This document shows, piece after piece, positions 8,572-17,603 of a stretch of DNA of 64,000 nucleotides. Position numbers and translations under genes: made by a program. The stretch's first letter is position 1. The number at the start of each line of letters is the position of its first letter. The notes beneath the pieces are model-generated. The model did no database searches. It was not told the DNA's origin and saw only the letters and a program-made list of their open reading frames with translations. This stretch comes from Singulisphaera sp. GP187 (GTDB lineage: Bacteria; Planctomycetota; Phycisphaerae; Phycisphaerales; SM1A02), in the NCBI GenBank assembly GCA_945871915.1, contig CAMBXO010000008.1, positions 1 through 64,000 of the forward strand, written 5' to 3'.

Positions 8572-9363
8572 TCACCGCCGCCGTTTGCGACTCGCGAAGA
8601 TCCCAGCGAGAGCCGTCAGCACCGCGCCGCCTGGACCCGGAACCACATACACCGAACCGCTTCCGCTGAAGTCGCCTGAAGCTGTCTTGAATTCGTATTG
8701 CGTGGTGATGGTGTAGTCAGTCAACTGCTTCTTTAATTCAAGTGCTTCCAAAGTCTTGGGGTCCCACGCGTTTCCGATTCCGCGACCAAAGATCGCGTCG
8801 ACCAACTGCGTGCCCGCGCCGGAGTTGATGACAATATCGTCCGCGGTGTTCAGCAAATGGTCATCACCAAAAAGCACGCCGATGCGATGGACGCTGTATT
8901 CCTCCACCGGATCCGCATAATTGCCTGCAAAAACTAATTCGCTCGCCCACGCTGGACCAGTCGGGATCATGTTGTAATTCAATTGACTCAGGGAAAACTG
9001 GGTCCCCTCAGTGCCGATCGCGCGAATTCCAAAATGAAGTCGATTGCCAAACTCACCAGCGAACGCTCCGGTCGGATTCGTCTCTCCAAGCCATGAGTTA
9101 AAAGGCGTGTCACACATGTCACCGCTCTTAATCACGCTGCCAGCGCGAACATACGCCGTGGGAGTGAGTGCCGGATCACCTCCGTACGACGAGAGGTCGT
9201 AGCGCAATGCGTGGACAGCATTGTCCACATACGAAGCCCAACTGTTCGATACAAGTCCGTTGGGGGCGATGGCTGCATGAACTGAAACATTGATGCCGGC
9301 TTCTGCAATCGATGAACAAACGATCGCGGCGACAACACCTGAAACGGAAAGTGATCGACTCAT
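8572..9363 (-). CDS. Exported protein with PEP-CTERM-like (VPGPG) sorting tail
   Basis: 263 residues. The ATG at 9363 is preceded by GGAG and begins a signal peptide (MSRSLSVSGVVAAIVCSSIAEA). The middle, about residues 30-230, has no recognisable fold. The C-terminus is VYVVPGPGGAVLTALAGIFASRKRRR split as motif, hydrophobic helix, and Arg-rich tail, the layout of PEP-CTERM-type proteins that exosortase-like systems process; the VPGPG/VPAPG variant is characteristic of Phycisphaerae. The open frame extends upstream to 9465 but without a better start. Substrate or role unknown. Confidence 0.8.
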   Translation of the reverse strand: MSRSLSVSGVVAAIVCSSIAEAGINVSVHAAIAPNGLVSNSWASYVDNAVHALRYDLSSYGGDPALTPTAYVRAGSVIKSGDMCDTPFNSWLGETNPTGAFAGEFGNRLHFGIRAIGTEGTQFSLSQLNYNMIPTGPAWASELVFAGNYADPVEEYSVHRIGVLFGDDHLLNTADDIVINSGAGTQLVDAIFGRGIGNAWDPKTLEALELKKQLTDYTITTQYEFKTASGDFSGSGSVYVVPGPGGAVLTALAGIFASRKRRR

Positions 9364-9624
9364 TTTGAATGCTCCAATTCTTTTGACTTCTCGTGATCCA
9401 CTGCTTGACAACCCACCAAACAAGAACTGCCGATGGGGCCAGTCGCGTGGGAACTGCGGGAACATGCCACCGAACTGCGTTCGGCCAATACATAGCCGTA
9501 ATAAATAACATGAAAGCCCTCTTTTTTATGAGAATCAAGAGGAAACCGGCCTGCATGGCTCCACCATAAGAGTCCGCGACCCCTGTCAGCTACCGGTACC
9601 GCCACACCCGCTACCCCCCACCCA

Positions 9625-10836
9625 CTACCCCACCGGAATCGTGAGCACCGGCGTCTGCTGCGCATCGTTCTTGACTTGCAGATCAAAGAGGTCTCGCATC
9701 AGCGCAAAAACTTGCTTTGAGGTCTGGTCGTTCGTGTCGATCCAGTACCACTCGCCTCGGTAGAACACCTTCACGCACGCAGTCGACGGCACCGACTCGC
9801 CGCGATGCACGCGAAACACACCATTGACATGCGAACTCAGATCCGCGCCAGCATTGGCCCCCGACGCAAGTCGACTCCACAGTTCTCGCGGCGAATCCAT
9901 GTCAGGATCTGGTCCCGGATCGTGCGCCGTCCGATCCACGCCGAAACTCATGAGCCGCAACAGCGCGGAAAGCGATCGCGTGCGAACCCCCACGCGATTC
10001 CCAGGAACCGGACTCTCCACACTCACCATTCGCGAGCTCCCCGCAACCATCGGCAACTCAAGCATGGTGAGCAGTTCCGTTCCAGCGGGGTCCGTCTCGA
10101 TTCCGGGATACCCCGTGAGCACGGGCGTGTGTTCGATCGAAACATAGTCATACGTGCCATCAGCCAACGGTCGCAGCGTGGCACGGTCTGCCTTGGCATC
10201 CACGATGGCATCGAGTGTGACTTGACTTGCCGCGATAGGTGTCAGATTCCATGTGACGGGCATCGATGAAAGACTGAGCGAGACAAGTTCTTTTGCCTGC
10301 AATTCGTCGAGCAACTGCATCAGCCGTCCGAATCGTGCATCACGCACCGTAACGCCGAAACCGCGCGTGACATCGAACGACGAGACCCCCTGCACTTGCT
10401 CGCATGTAAGGAACATCACCCAACTAATGGGCCAACTCGACGAGACTAGGCTCTCGATGCTTGCCACCGGAATTGGTGACATGAGTTCGCGAGCAAGTTG
10501 TTCTCCCTGACGAGGGATGTAAGTAATGTTTGGCGTGTAGACAAAATTGCTGGCGCCACCGACCGCTCCCGAGACGATGCCTGAACTTGGAATCGTGGCG
10601 GCGCCGTTCACGCCAACACTCACGCTGGTATTCACATTGATGGCACTCACCGTCATCCATTGCGTGGGCGCGTCGTGCGAGAGCCGCACAACATTGAGCA
10701 GCATCTGGCTGTCCATCGAATCTGACACAGCGGTATTGAATGCCGTGTGATTGTCTTCAAGAACGCGACCGCCCCACTGAGCGCATCCGGAGCAAGCAAG
10801 AAGAGTGATGGCAAAACAAGCGGCGCGGTAATGCAT
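9625..10836 (-). CDS. Putative lipoprotein of unknown function
   Basis: 403 residues from the ATG at 10836, which gives MHYRAACFAITLLACSGC: a type II signal peptide with lipobox LACSGC. The mature part has no family I recognise. Residues about 30-110 are rich in Ser, Val, Gly and Ala with beta character; a later segment contains the Trp/Tyr-rich VFYRGEWYWIDTND, and the C-terminus holds a coiled-coil-like VFALMRDLFDLQVKND. An in-frame extension to 10914 would destroy the signal peptide and is rejected. It stands alone on the minus strand, divergent from the beta-helix gene. Confidence 0.75.
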   Translation of the reverse strand: MHYRAACFAITLLACSGCAQWGGRVLEDNHTAFNTAVSDSMDSQMLLNVVRLSHDAPTQWMTVSAINVNTSVSVGVNGAATIPSSGIVSGAVGGASNFVYTPNITYIPRQGEQLARELMSPIPVASIESLVSSSWPISWVMFLTCEQVQGVSSFDVTRGFGVTVRDARFGRLMQLLDELQAKELVSLSLSSMPVTWNLTPIAASQVTLDAIVDAKADRATLRPLADGTYDYVSIEHTPVLTGYPGIETDPAGTELLTMLELPMVAGSSRMVSVESPVPGNRVGVRTRSLSALLRLMSFGVDRTAHDPGPDPDMDSPRELWSRLASGANAGADLSSHVNGVFRVHRGESVPSTACVKVFYRGEWYWIDTNDQTSKQVFALMRDLFDLQVKNDAQQTPVLTIPVG

Positions 10837-11253
10837 TTGTGAAATGTAGTGGGAGCCGGGAGATCGGGTTGAACGGTCGCCATGGGCGATCTTGTGTAAT
10901 CCCTCTCGGAGCATGTGTTGAACTCACGGAGATAGATGGCGGCGATTCAACAGAGGAATCCTCGGCAGGTCACCTACAGTGCACTCGCAGATTGCTGCCA
11001 AATTGAAGGAATTGGGCTTGGACAGTCCCGATTCCGTTGGCAATCGTTACATAGACTGAGCCACTATGAACGCCAACAAGAACAAAACTGGGGTCTAGTA
11101 CCCCCGAAATCCGGTTGGACGGCTTCAAAACGGCAAAATTCGGCTGCAGCAGCTTTATTTTGTTCCGCGCATTCGTTGACTTGCCCCCAGGGCAATTGTT
11201 ACGCTCGGTCTTGTGAACTTCCATTCCGAGGGTTCCGTTCCGGGAGAAATTCG
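10837..11253 (+). other. Intergenic region between divergent exported-protein genes
   Basis: About 417 bp with no supported gene. The frame of the downstream beta-helix protein stays open through most of it, but its translation has no signal peptide and no family features, so it is read as non-coding upstream sequence. The 3' end holds a promoter-like pair and a Shine-Dalgarno site for the gene at 11254; nothing else stands out. Confidence 0.6.
11176..11205 (+). promoter_or_regulatory. Candidate sigma70-type promoter
   Basis: TTGACT at 11176-11181 and TACGCT at 11200-11205 are separated by 18 bp and lie about 50 bp before the ATG at 11254, which has its own GGGAG ribosome-binding site. The -35 is good, the -10 is weak, so this is a candidate only. 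Confidence 0.35.
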
Positions 11254-13857
11254 ATGACTCAATCAACCGTTCGTACCGTGGGCCCCATTGTCGCTGTGGT
11301 TTTTAGTTGCGTTGCATCCGCGCAATCAACGCCAGCCGTTGAGTGGAAGGTGAGCGATGGTGGGAATGGGCATTGGTACGAGGCGGTTCACGCGACGCCA
11401 TCGCTTTCACCAGAAGCGTGGTTCACTTGGGCTGGCGGACACGGCGGCGTAATGGCCTCCATAACATCGGCTGCAGAACAGGCGATTATAATGACGATCG
11501 CTACGCAGAACGGCGATTTCACCCAGGCGGTGATCGGGGGCAAGCGGAACAGCTCGAACCAGTTCCAGTGGGTCTCGGGCGAACCATGGTCGTTCGTTGC
11601 ATGGTCGCAGGGTGAACCGAGTTGCACTTGCGAGAAGTACTTGATGCTCTATGCGTCCGGATGGAACGACACCAACTCGACGGCACGGCCGTGGGGAATC
11701 GCCGAGTACTCGGCGGACTGCAACAACGACGGCTTGGTCGACTTCGGGCAGATTCGGGCTGGAACGCTAATCGATCAGAACGCAAACAATGTGCCCGACT
11801 GCTGCGAGGGCGGCCCCCCTTGCCCCCAACCCCTTTTGGTGCCAGAGCAGTATTCGACGATTCAGGCCGCAGTTGACGCCGCGTTGGCTGGTGACACGGT
11901 CTTGGTCGCTGCTGGCGTGTATGTCGAGAGCGTGAATTTGCGAGGGAAGGCGATCACGGTGACGAGCGCAGTGCCCGGCGGTGCAACGGTCTCTGCACCG
12001 GAGGGGGAACGATCGTTTGTTGCTACAAGCGGCGAGACGGAGAGCACGAAACTCGTGGGGTTCCGCGTTACGCGAAGTGGCGCCACGGGCGGCGGTGTAT
12101 TGACATCCGGTGCATCACCCAGAATTGAGGATTGCGTGTTCGATCGGTGTCTCAACGGCCACGGCGGCGGACTGCACGTCACAGGTGGATCGGTGGCCGT
12201 GGATGGCTGCAGATTCCTGCAGTGCACGAGCACACACACGCCACCACTGACCTACGGCGGGGGTGGCGCGATCCGCTGCGTTGGCGGAACGACCACGATC
12301 GATGACACTTCGTTCACGAACTGCGTGAGCGGGCAGGCGCGATACCTGATGGTCGAATTGGGCGGCAGTGCACTTCTGCGAAACTGCGCGATCGACGGCA
12401 GCGAGGATGTTGGGTTCTCATTTGGCGGTCTGTACAACGCGTACTCCACGCTGACAGTTGAGGACTGCGACTTTGAAGGCCCAGGACCCATGCTATTCGG
12501 GTGGTCGCCATACACCGTTCGCCGCTGCGCCTTCCGCCACAACAACAGTCGAAGCGTAATGGAAATGCGATACGGCACCTCCGTTGTGCAGGACTGTCGC
12601 TTCGAGCACTGTGAATCGACCACCGCGACCTTTGCAGTGACATATTCCGGCGTGTATGCGCTTAGCGGCAACCACTTCTGCGATGTCTCGACACCGTATT
12701 TCCAAGGCCCTTGGCAAGATTTAGGCGGCAATGTGTTCGAGACCAACTGCGGCGAGATCACCGTCCCTGGCGACTACCAGACAATCCAAGCCGCAATCGA
12801 TGCTGCAACAGCAGGCAAGACAATCGAAGTCTCCGCCGGCACCTACAACGAAGCCATCGACTTTAAGGGCAAGGCAGTCACTGTAACGGCGGTCGGCACT
12901 CGCGCGAACACCATCATCGACGGCACAGGCCAGACGACCTCGGTGGTTCGCGCGGTAACTGGAGAGACCTCGGCCACTGTGCTGCAGGGATTCACCATTC
13001 GGGATGGACCGATTGGCTCGCCGTTGAACACCTATCGCCTTGGTGGTGGCATGTACATCGACCGTGCAAGTCCCACAGTCCGCGACTGCGCGTTCGTGAA
13101 CAACATGGCGGGATACGGCGGCGGTCTCTACGCCCTGTATAGCGATTCGCTGGTGGAGAACTGCACCTTCAGTCAGAACGACGCCAGCGCTAACGGTGGT
13201 GGCGTGCAATTCTTCGGAGGTAGCCCGGTGATGCGAGGCTGCACCATTTCGGACAATGTCAGCAACAATCGCGGAGGCGGCGTACATCTGGTGCAATACA
13301 CAACTGTGGGATTCCCCACCATGGATAGTTGCACAATCACCGGGAACCGCTGCACTGTGAGCGAGGGTGGCGGTGTTTCGGTGGCGCCAGTGAGCGGTAC
13401 AACACAGAATCCGCTGCTTGTCAATTGCACCATTCAGGGCAACACGTCGCAGGGGCGTGGCGGCGGCCTGTTTGCAACCGTGGATTCCGTTTCACCGCAG
13501 CCAAATGTGACGCTGACAGGCAACACCATTTGCGGCAATGTGAGTGCTGTGAGCAAGCGCGAGAACACATGGGCGCTGTTTGAGGATGGTGGCAACGATA
13601 TCTGTGACTGCTTCAGCGATGTGGATGGCAACGGCACCGCGGACACTGGCGACATTGCGTTCACGCTTTTGTTTGCAGGTGAACTCACGGACCCCGATTT
13701 CATCCAACCCGATCAGGACATGAACGGCTTAGTGGATATGGGCGATCTGGCGATACTGCTGCTGAACTTTGGCCCTTGCGGCACCAGTGTGGCGCCGGAT
13801 GCAGGCGATGAATTCGGAGAGCTTCTTGAGGCCAGCAGCGCGCCGATGAGGCGGTGA
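11254..13857 (+). CDS. Secreted C-type-lectin / parallel beta-helix protein with dockerin-like C-terminus
   Basis: 867 residues. The ATG at 11254 has GGGAG 7-8 nt upstream and begins a signal peptide ending near VASAQS. Residues about 30-150 resemble a C-type lectin-like domain (GHWYEAVHA, QWVSGEPWSF, WGIAEYSADCNNDGLVD). Two right-handed beta-helix regions follow, each opened by the same phrase: YSTIQAAVDAALAGDT near residue 193 and YQTIQAAIDAATAGKT near residue 503, with many GGG and CxFxxC-like turns. Residues about 787-845 hold two calcium-loop-like repeats (DVDGNGTADTGDIA, DQDMNGLVDMGDLA) as in planctomycete dockerin-like tails. Probably a cell-surface or extracellular polysaccharide-binding or cleaving protein; catalytic residues were not identified. 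Confidence 0.85.
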   Translation: MTQSTVRTVGPIVAVVFSCVASAQSTPAVEWKVSDGGNGHWYEAVHATPSLSPEAWFTWAGGHGGVMASITSAAEQAIIMTIATQNGDFTQAVIGGKRNSSNQFQWVSGEPWSFVAWSQGEPSCTCEKYLMLYASGWNDTNSTARPWGIAEYSADCNNDGLVDFGQIRAGTLIDQNANNVPDCCEGGPPCPQPLLVPEQYSTIQAAVDAALAGDTVLVAAGVYVESVNLRGKAITVTSAVPGGATVSAPEGERSFVATSGETESTKLVGFRVTRSGATGGGVLTSGASPRIEDCVFDRCLNGHGGGLHVTGGSVAVDGCRFLQCTSTHTPPLTYGGGGAIRCVGGTTTIDDTSFTNCVSGQARYLMVELGGSALLRNCAIDGSEDVGFSFGGLYNAYSTLTVEDCDFEGPGPMLFGWSPYTVRRCAFRHNNSRSVMEMRYGTSVVQDCRFEHCESTTATFAVTYSGVYALSGNHFCDVSTPYFQGPWQDLGGNVFETNCGEITVPGDYQTIQAAIDAATAGKTIEVSAGTYNEAIDFKGKAVTVTAVGTRANTIIDGTGQTTSVVRAVTGETSATVLQGFTIRDGPIGSPLNTYRLGGGMYIDRASPTVRDCAFVNNMAGYGGGLYALYSDSLVENCTFSQNDASANGGGVQFFGGSPVMRGCTISDNVSNNRGGGVHLVQYTTVGFPTMDSCTITGNRCTVSEGGGVSVAPVSGTTQNPLLVNCTIQGNTSQGRGGGLFATVDSVSPQPNVTLTGNTICGNVSAVSKRENTWALFEDGGNDICDCFSDVDGNGTADTGDIAFTLLFAGELTDPDFIQPDQDMNGLVDMGDLAILLLNFGPCGTSVAPDAGDEFGELLEASSAPMRR

Positions 13858-13949
13858 CGGGCTCGCCAGTGCTTGACGGATTCGCCCTCGCTTGACGGAC
13901 TCACCATTGCTATTTGAAAGGCGATTGCCTATCAATAAGCGAGACCCAC

Positions 13950-14735
13950 ATGGCCCCGAGCAAGCCAGCGATCCTGCATGCCCTTGAGAACAGTCTGTTT
14001 GAATTCCCGGCGGTGCCTGGACAATGGGAAACCCCGCCCTTTCCCGGCGTTCGAGCGCATGCCACACCTGGCATTTCTCATCCGTTTGGCAACATGGTCG
14101 GCGTATCGACGCTCACGGAGGCGAATGCCGACGCCGTCATCGCACAGGTGCAAGACTTCTATGGCAGCCGCCAGCACACGGTCGGCTGGTGGCTCAATCC
14201 GTCATCCACACCGATCGATCTGGTAAGCCGCCTCGAAGCTGCCGGATTCCGCATGGCCATCCAACAAGCCGGACTGGTGCTGACCGACCTACACCGCGAC
14301 ATCAGATGCAATCCGTCGGTGACCGTGCGGCCGGCGACCAGTGCGGATCGAGATGATGTCATTCGCCTGTACACCGCCGCCTATCCAATGCCCGAACAGT
14401 TGTCCGCCGTCTTCTGCGACTTGTTCCCGCTGATCGAGTGCGGAAGTCACTACCTTGCGTTTCTGGACGGTGTCGAGGGTCCGGTGTCTGTCTCCAGCAT
14501 GTTCTCGCGTAAGGGAAGCTCGATCGCGATTCTGCAAGGTGCGGCCACGCTAAGCGAACACCGTGGCCGCGGGATCTACACGTCGATGGTGGCTGCGCGG
14601 GTGGCGGCTGCCCGTGCCATGGGTAAGGACACCGCAGTGATGCAGGGCGACCGGAAGACGTCCGCACCGATCGCCGCCAAGATTGGATTTAAAGAAGTGT
14701 GCAGCATCGACTTCTACGTGTGGGGGAACGCCTGA
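13950..14735 (+). CDS. GNAT family N-acetyltransferase
   Basis: 261 residues. The C-terminal half, about residues 125-260, is a GNAT domain: VRPATSADRDDVIRLYTAAY opens it and LSEHRGRGIYTSMVAARVAAARAMG is the acetyl-CoA-binding motif A. The N-terminal half has a weaker GNAT-like layout, as in tandem GNAT proteins. ATG at 13950 is chosen over a TTG at 13914. It lies 92 bp after the beta-helix gene on the same strand; the acetyl acceptor is unknown. Confidence 0.82.
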   Translation: MAPSKPAILHALENSLFEFPAVPGQWETPPFPGVRAHATPGISHPFGNMVGVSTLTEANADAVIAQVQDFYGSRQHTVGWWLNPSSTPIDLVSRLEAAGFRMAIQQAGLVLTDLHRDIRCNPSVTVRPATSADRDDVIRLYTAAYPMPEQLSAVFCDLFPLIECGSHYLAFLDGVEGPVSVSSMFSRKGSSIAILQGAATLSEHRGRGIYTSMVAARVAAARAMGKDTAVMQGDRKTSAPIAAKIGFKEVCSIDFYVWGNA

Positions 14736-14804
14736 AGTTCAATGATCGGCGCGTCGTCTACTCGGCGCGTCGCGTCGTGCATGAACATGAATTGGATGCG
14801 TGAA

Positions 14805-15728
14805 TTAGTTGTGTCGCCTTCGGCCAGTCACAAGACCAACAAGACCAAGCAACGCGGCGGCGCCGGGGGCTGGAACCGCGAAACTTCCATATGAAATGCC
14901 GTCAACATAGGCATGGTCGCCGGTGTAGCCACCCCACCCGCGGCTATCAAATCCCAACTTGTCGATACCGAAAATCTCGCCGCCGTTGTAGCCATCCAAT
15001 CGAGCGCCAACCTCCCACGAAGTGCAGGTCAGTGATCCAAGGAGCGCACCTGTGGAATCAGAAATCGTATGAGTCACAATGTCATTGGTAAGGCCGGGGG
15101 CCCCGTCAACAAATGTAACGGTCACACCAACTCGATACCACGAACCAAAGTCGAGCCTCAGTAGGTTGCTGCCCGACTGATCAAATCCGCCATCAGCGGT
15201 GAAGTACCCGCCCGTGTCATTGACGCCATCGCCAAGATCGCCAATACCCCAAGCCGATGCCAGCATGCTGTTGTCATCTGCATTGGATTCAAAGCGAATC
15301 CAGGTTGTCCGATCGGTTCCCCAGGCCTCACTCTTAAAGTTAAAATCATCGACATACGTGCTCGAAGCCGTTCGGAACCAATAGCTGGCTTCGAAGTACC
15401 TGTTGGGTGCAACGGTTGATTCGCCAGCCGCGTCAATCAGGCGGCCGGTTGCGCAGTTATTCACAACGCCGTTATTGCCGCTGCCGTTATTGCCGATGAC
15501 CAAAGCGGTGCCGCCGGTGCGCCCCAATCCACTTTGATAGCGTGCACTCACCGAACCATTGCTCGGATTCCACCACTGACCGCCACCTGCGGTTTGATTG
15601 TTGAGAGTCGAAACCGATGAGCCGCTCTCAAAGGCGTTGAGATCAACATGGATCACATCGGCAGCGAGTGGCGTGGTGGAAAGAGCCGCGAGTGTGAGGG
15701 CACACGAGTGAACGATTGCATGTCGCAT
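14805..15728 (-). CDS. Exported protein with PEP-CTERM-like (VPAPG) sorting tail
   Basis: 307 residues. The ATG at 15728 has AGGAG at a 7-nt spacing; a second ATG at 15734 is too close to the same site. A signal peptide (CALTLAALSTTPLAADV) is followed by a concanavalin/laminin-G-like beta-rich domain suggested by HVDLNAFESGSS, RYFEASYWFRT and RLDFGSWYRVGVTVTF. The C-terminus FAVPAPGAAALLGLVGL plus GRRRHN is the Phycisphaerae form of a PEP-CTERM sorting signal. Function unknown; probably surface-exposed. It converges on the GNAT gene. Confidence 0.82.
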   Translation of the reverse strand: MRHAIVHSCALTLAALSTTPLAADVIHVDLNAFESGSSVSTLNNQTAGGGQWWNPSNGSVSARYQSGLGRTGGTALVIGNNGSGNNGVVNNCATGRLIDAAGESTVAPNRYFEASYWFRTASSTYVDDFNFKSEAWGTDRTTWIRFESNADDNSMLASAWGIGDLGDGVNDTGGYFTADGGFDQSGSNLLRLDFGSWYRVGVTVTFVDGAPGLTNDIVTHTISDSTGALLGSLTCTSWEVGARLDGYNGGEIFGIDKLGFDSRGWGGYTGDHAYVDGISYGSFAVPAPGAAALLGLVGLVTGRRRHN

Positions 15729-15735
15729 TGTCATT

Positions 15736-15779
15736 CTCCTGAAGTCCGAGGACTTGGGTAGGGGCCACTCCCGGTGGCC
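15736..15779 (-). repeat. Two small inverted repeats in a 5' leader
   Basis: AAGTCC-GA-GGACTT at 15742-15755 abuts the Shine-Dalgarno of the gene starting at 15728, and GGCCAC-TCCCG-GTGGCC lies at 15763-15779. As RNA both would fold into short hairpins in the leader. They may influence translation or be chance; no protein or ligand is implied. Confidence 0.4.
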
Positions 15780-16211
15780 GCTTTTACGGGAATCGATTTT
15801 TTGTACGGGCGTAATTGAAAATGCCTCAACACATGCAAGTTCAACCCAGTCCCCATTGTTGTGGTCTGTAACCCCAAAGGAATTACAAACTCGCAGGAAG
15901 GAATTGTTGGATGCAGTTCAAACTGCGACCAACAACACTGCTCGCCTAGTGTGGCACGAAGAGCCCGGGAACCAATTCAAGACATGCCAGATTTTGAATA
16001 TCGTCGGAAGTACCCCGTTTGCGCAATAAAAACGCGTATGGACCAATGGTATTTATTTAGATTTAGTGGCCGGCCAAGCGAGGTGATTCCGCTGCCGACC
16101 GCGGTTCTCGCACTGAATGAGGTTGCCCTATTTGGCTTGTGCCGACCTGCGGCTGCCAGAATATGCATATTCGTTATGTCATGTCGAATTTGCATGGTAT
16201 GCTAAACCCGC
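15780..16211. other. Non-coding stretch before the DUF4143 ATPase gene
   Basis: About 430 bp with no supported gene. Short open frames on both strands (for example plus-strand 15861-16205) have no family features, signal peptides or ribosome-binding sites. The stretch is noticeably richer in A+T than its neighbours, particularly around 16020-16070 and 16155-16205, and ends in a palindrome described separately. Confidence 0.6.
16159..16172. promoter_or_regulatory. 14-bp perfect palindrome, candidate operator
   Basis: GAATATGCATATTC is a perfect palindrome centred 46 bp upstream of the ATPase start at 16212, in a locally AT-rich stretch. Its size and position fit a dimeric repressor site, but no regulator gene is adjacent and no second copy was noticed. 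Confidence 0.35.
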
Positions 16212-17387
16212 ATGCTTCATCGGCAGCACCACATCGACACCGTCCGCCGATTGTTGCGCTCGTTCCAATCGGTCGCGATCCTTGGTCCGCGGCAGGTCGG
16301 TAAGACCACGCTCGCACGAGCAATCACCACAGAATTCGGTAGCCGCACACGGGTGTTTGACCTTGAGACAGATCGGGATTTCCGCCTCTTACAGGATCCG
16401 GAACCTGTGCTCTCGCCACTTCGCGGACTGATTGTGATCGACGAGGTCCAGCGACTGCCATCCCTGTTCCCTCCACTACGACCACTTCTCGATCGACGCC
16501 CCTTGCCAGCACGGTTTCTCCTATTGGGAAGCGCGTCGCCCGATGTCATCGCTCACGGAAGCGAAAGCCTTGCTGGTCGCCTTGCCTATCACGAGCTCGA
16601 CGGTTTCGGACTTGATGAAGTGGGCGCGCACCGATGGCGACAACTATGGCTGCGAGGCGGATTCCCCCGCTCATTCATGGCGAGATCCGACGCGGCAAGT
16701 CTTGAATGGCGAGTGGCATTCGTGCAGACATATCTCGAACGAGACATTCTCGATAGTGGGCTGCGCATGCCGCCGACAGAACTTCGCAGATTTTGGCAAA
16801 TGTTGGCGCATTGGCACGGCCAACGTTGGAATGCCTCCGAATTCGCCCGTGCCTTTGGAACCTCCGAGGCCACTGTGCGACGCTGGCTCGAGACGCTTGA
16901 GGGCTTCTACGCAATTCGCACGCTGCGGCCGTGGCACGCCTCAATCGCCAAACGCCAAGTGAAGGCACCAAAGGTGTACATCCGCGACACAGGCATGCTT
17001 CATGCGCTTTTGGGGATCACCGGCCCCGCCAGCCTTCGGGAACGGCCGCAAGTTGGCGCATCGTTCGAAGGATTCGTGGTGGAGCAGGTCATTCACGCAA
17101 CGGGTGCCCGCCCTGGCGAGTCCTATCACTGGGCAACACCACAAGGGGCAGAACTCGACCTGTTCTTAGTGCGCGGTAACCACCGAATCGGCATCGAGGT
17201 GAAGTGCAATGAAGCACCAACTGTCACGCGTTCTATGGAGATCGCGATGAAGGATCTTCGGCTCACAAAACTTTGGGTGGTGCATCAGGGCTCGCTGCGA
17301 TTCGAGATGCGCCCGGGAATTGAGGCCCTGCCTGTTGCGGAACTTGGCGCACTTCGCCGCGAACTTGGTGGCCGCGGAACAAGATGA
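16212..17387 (+). CDS. AAA ATPase with DUF4143 domain
   Basis: 391 residues. Walker A GPRQVGKTTLAR and Walker B LIVIDEVQRLP lie in the first 90 residues, followed by the sensor-like FLLLGSAS. The C-terminal DUF4143 half contains a winged-helix-like section and ESYHWATPQGAELDLFLV ... IGIEVKC, the ExK-type core of a restriction-nuclease-like fold. The family is widespread, often mobile and functionally unassigned; some members behave as toxin-antitoxin or defence-associated ATPases. It is a single gene in an AT-richer pocket, next to a tRNA gene, which is compatible with horizontal transfer. Confidence 0.88.
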   Translation: MLHRQHHIDTVRRLLRSFQSVAILGPRQVGKTTLARAITTEFGSRTRVFDLETDRDFRLLQDPEPVLSPLRGLIVIDEVQRLPSLFPPLRPLLDRRPLPARFLLLGSASPDVIAHGSESLAGRLAYHELDGFGLDEVGAHRWRQLWLRGGFPRSFMARSDAASLEWRVAFVQTYLERDILDSGLRMPPTELRRFWQMLAHWHGQRWNASEFARAFGTSEATVRRWLETLEGFYAIRTLRPWHASIAKRQVKAPKVYIRDTGMLHALLGITGPASLRERPQVGASFEGFVVEQVIHATGARPGESYHWATPQGAELDLFLVRGNHRIGIEVKCNEAPTVTRSMEIAMKDLRLTKLWVVHQGSLRFEMRPGIEALPVAELGALRRELGGRGTR

Positions 17388-17398
17388 TCTATCGCAAA

Positions 17399-17471
17399 TG
17401 GACCTGATCGGGGTTGAACCGACGACCTCTTCCATGCCATGGAAGCGCTCTCCCAATTGAGCTACAGGCCC
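17399..17471 (-). tRNA. tRNA-Ala (anticodon GGC)
   Basis: 73-nt cloverleaf on the minus strand: acceptor GGGCCTG/CAGGTCC (one G-T pair), D-arm GCTCAATTGGGAGAGC, anticodon stem CTTCC/GGAAG with loop ATGGCAT (anticodon GGC), T-loop TTCAACC and discriminator A. CCA is not encoded. Confidence 0.95.
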
Positions 17472-17603
17472 GAGTATCTGAGTAAACCCATCCGCCAATC
17501 AATCGCTTAAAGGCTTCGGGGCGTGACAGTGTAACGCAACGGCCCATTCCCCAAAGCCACGTGTGAACTTATTCGGAACACCAACCAACGCTGCACCGAT
17601 CCG

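Noticed and set aside
10936-11253. In-frame 106-codon extension of the beta-helix protein
   Set aside because: The signal peptide and GGGAG site belong to the ATG at 11254; the extension has no features and is simply an open frame.
13862-13908. Imperfect repeat CTTGACGGA between the beta-helix and GNAT genes
   Set aside because: Only two to three short copies with no symmetry or known site; likely chance.
14750-14785. CGGCGCGTCG direct repeat between GNAT and PAPG-tail genes
   Set aside because: Very short and low complexity; no terminator or operator layout.
15754-16205. Short plus-strand open frames before the DUF4143 gene
   Set aside because: No ribosome-binding sites, signal peptides or family motifs; AT-rich non-coding sequence fits better.
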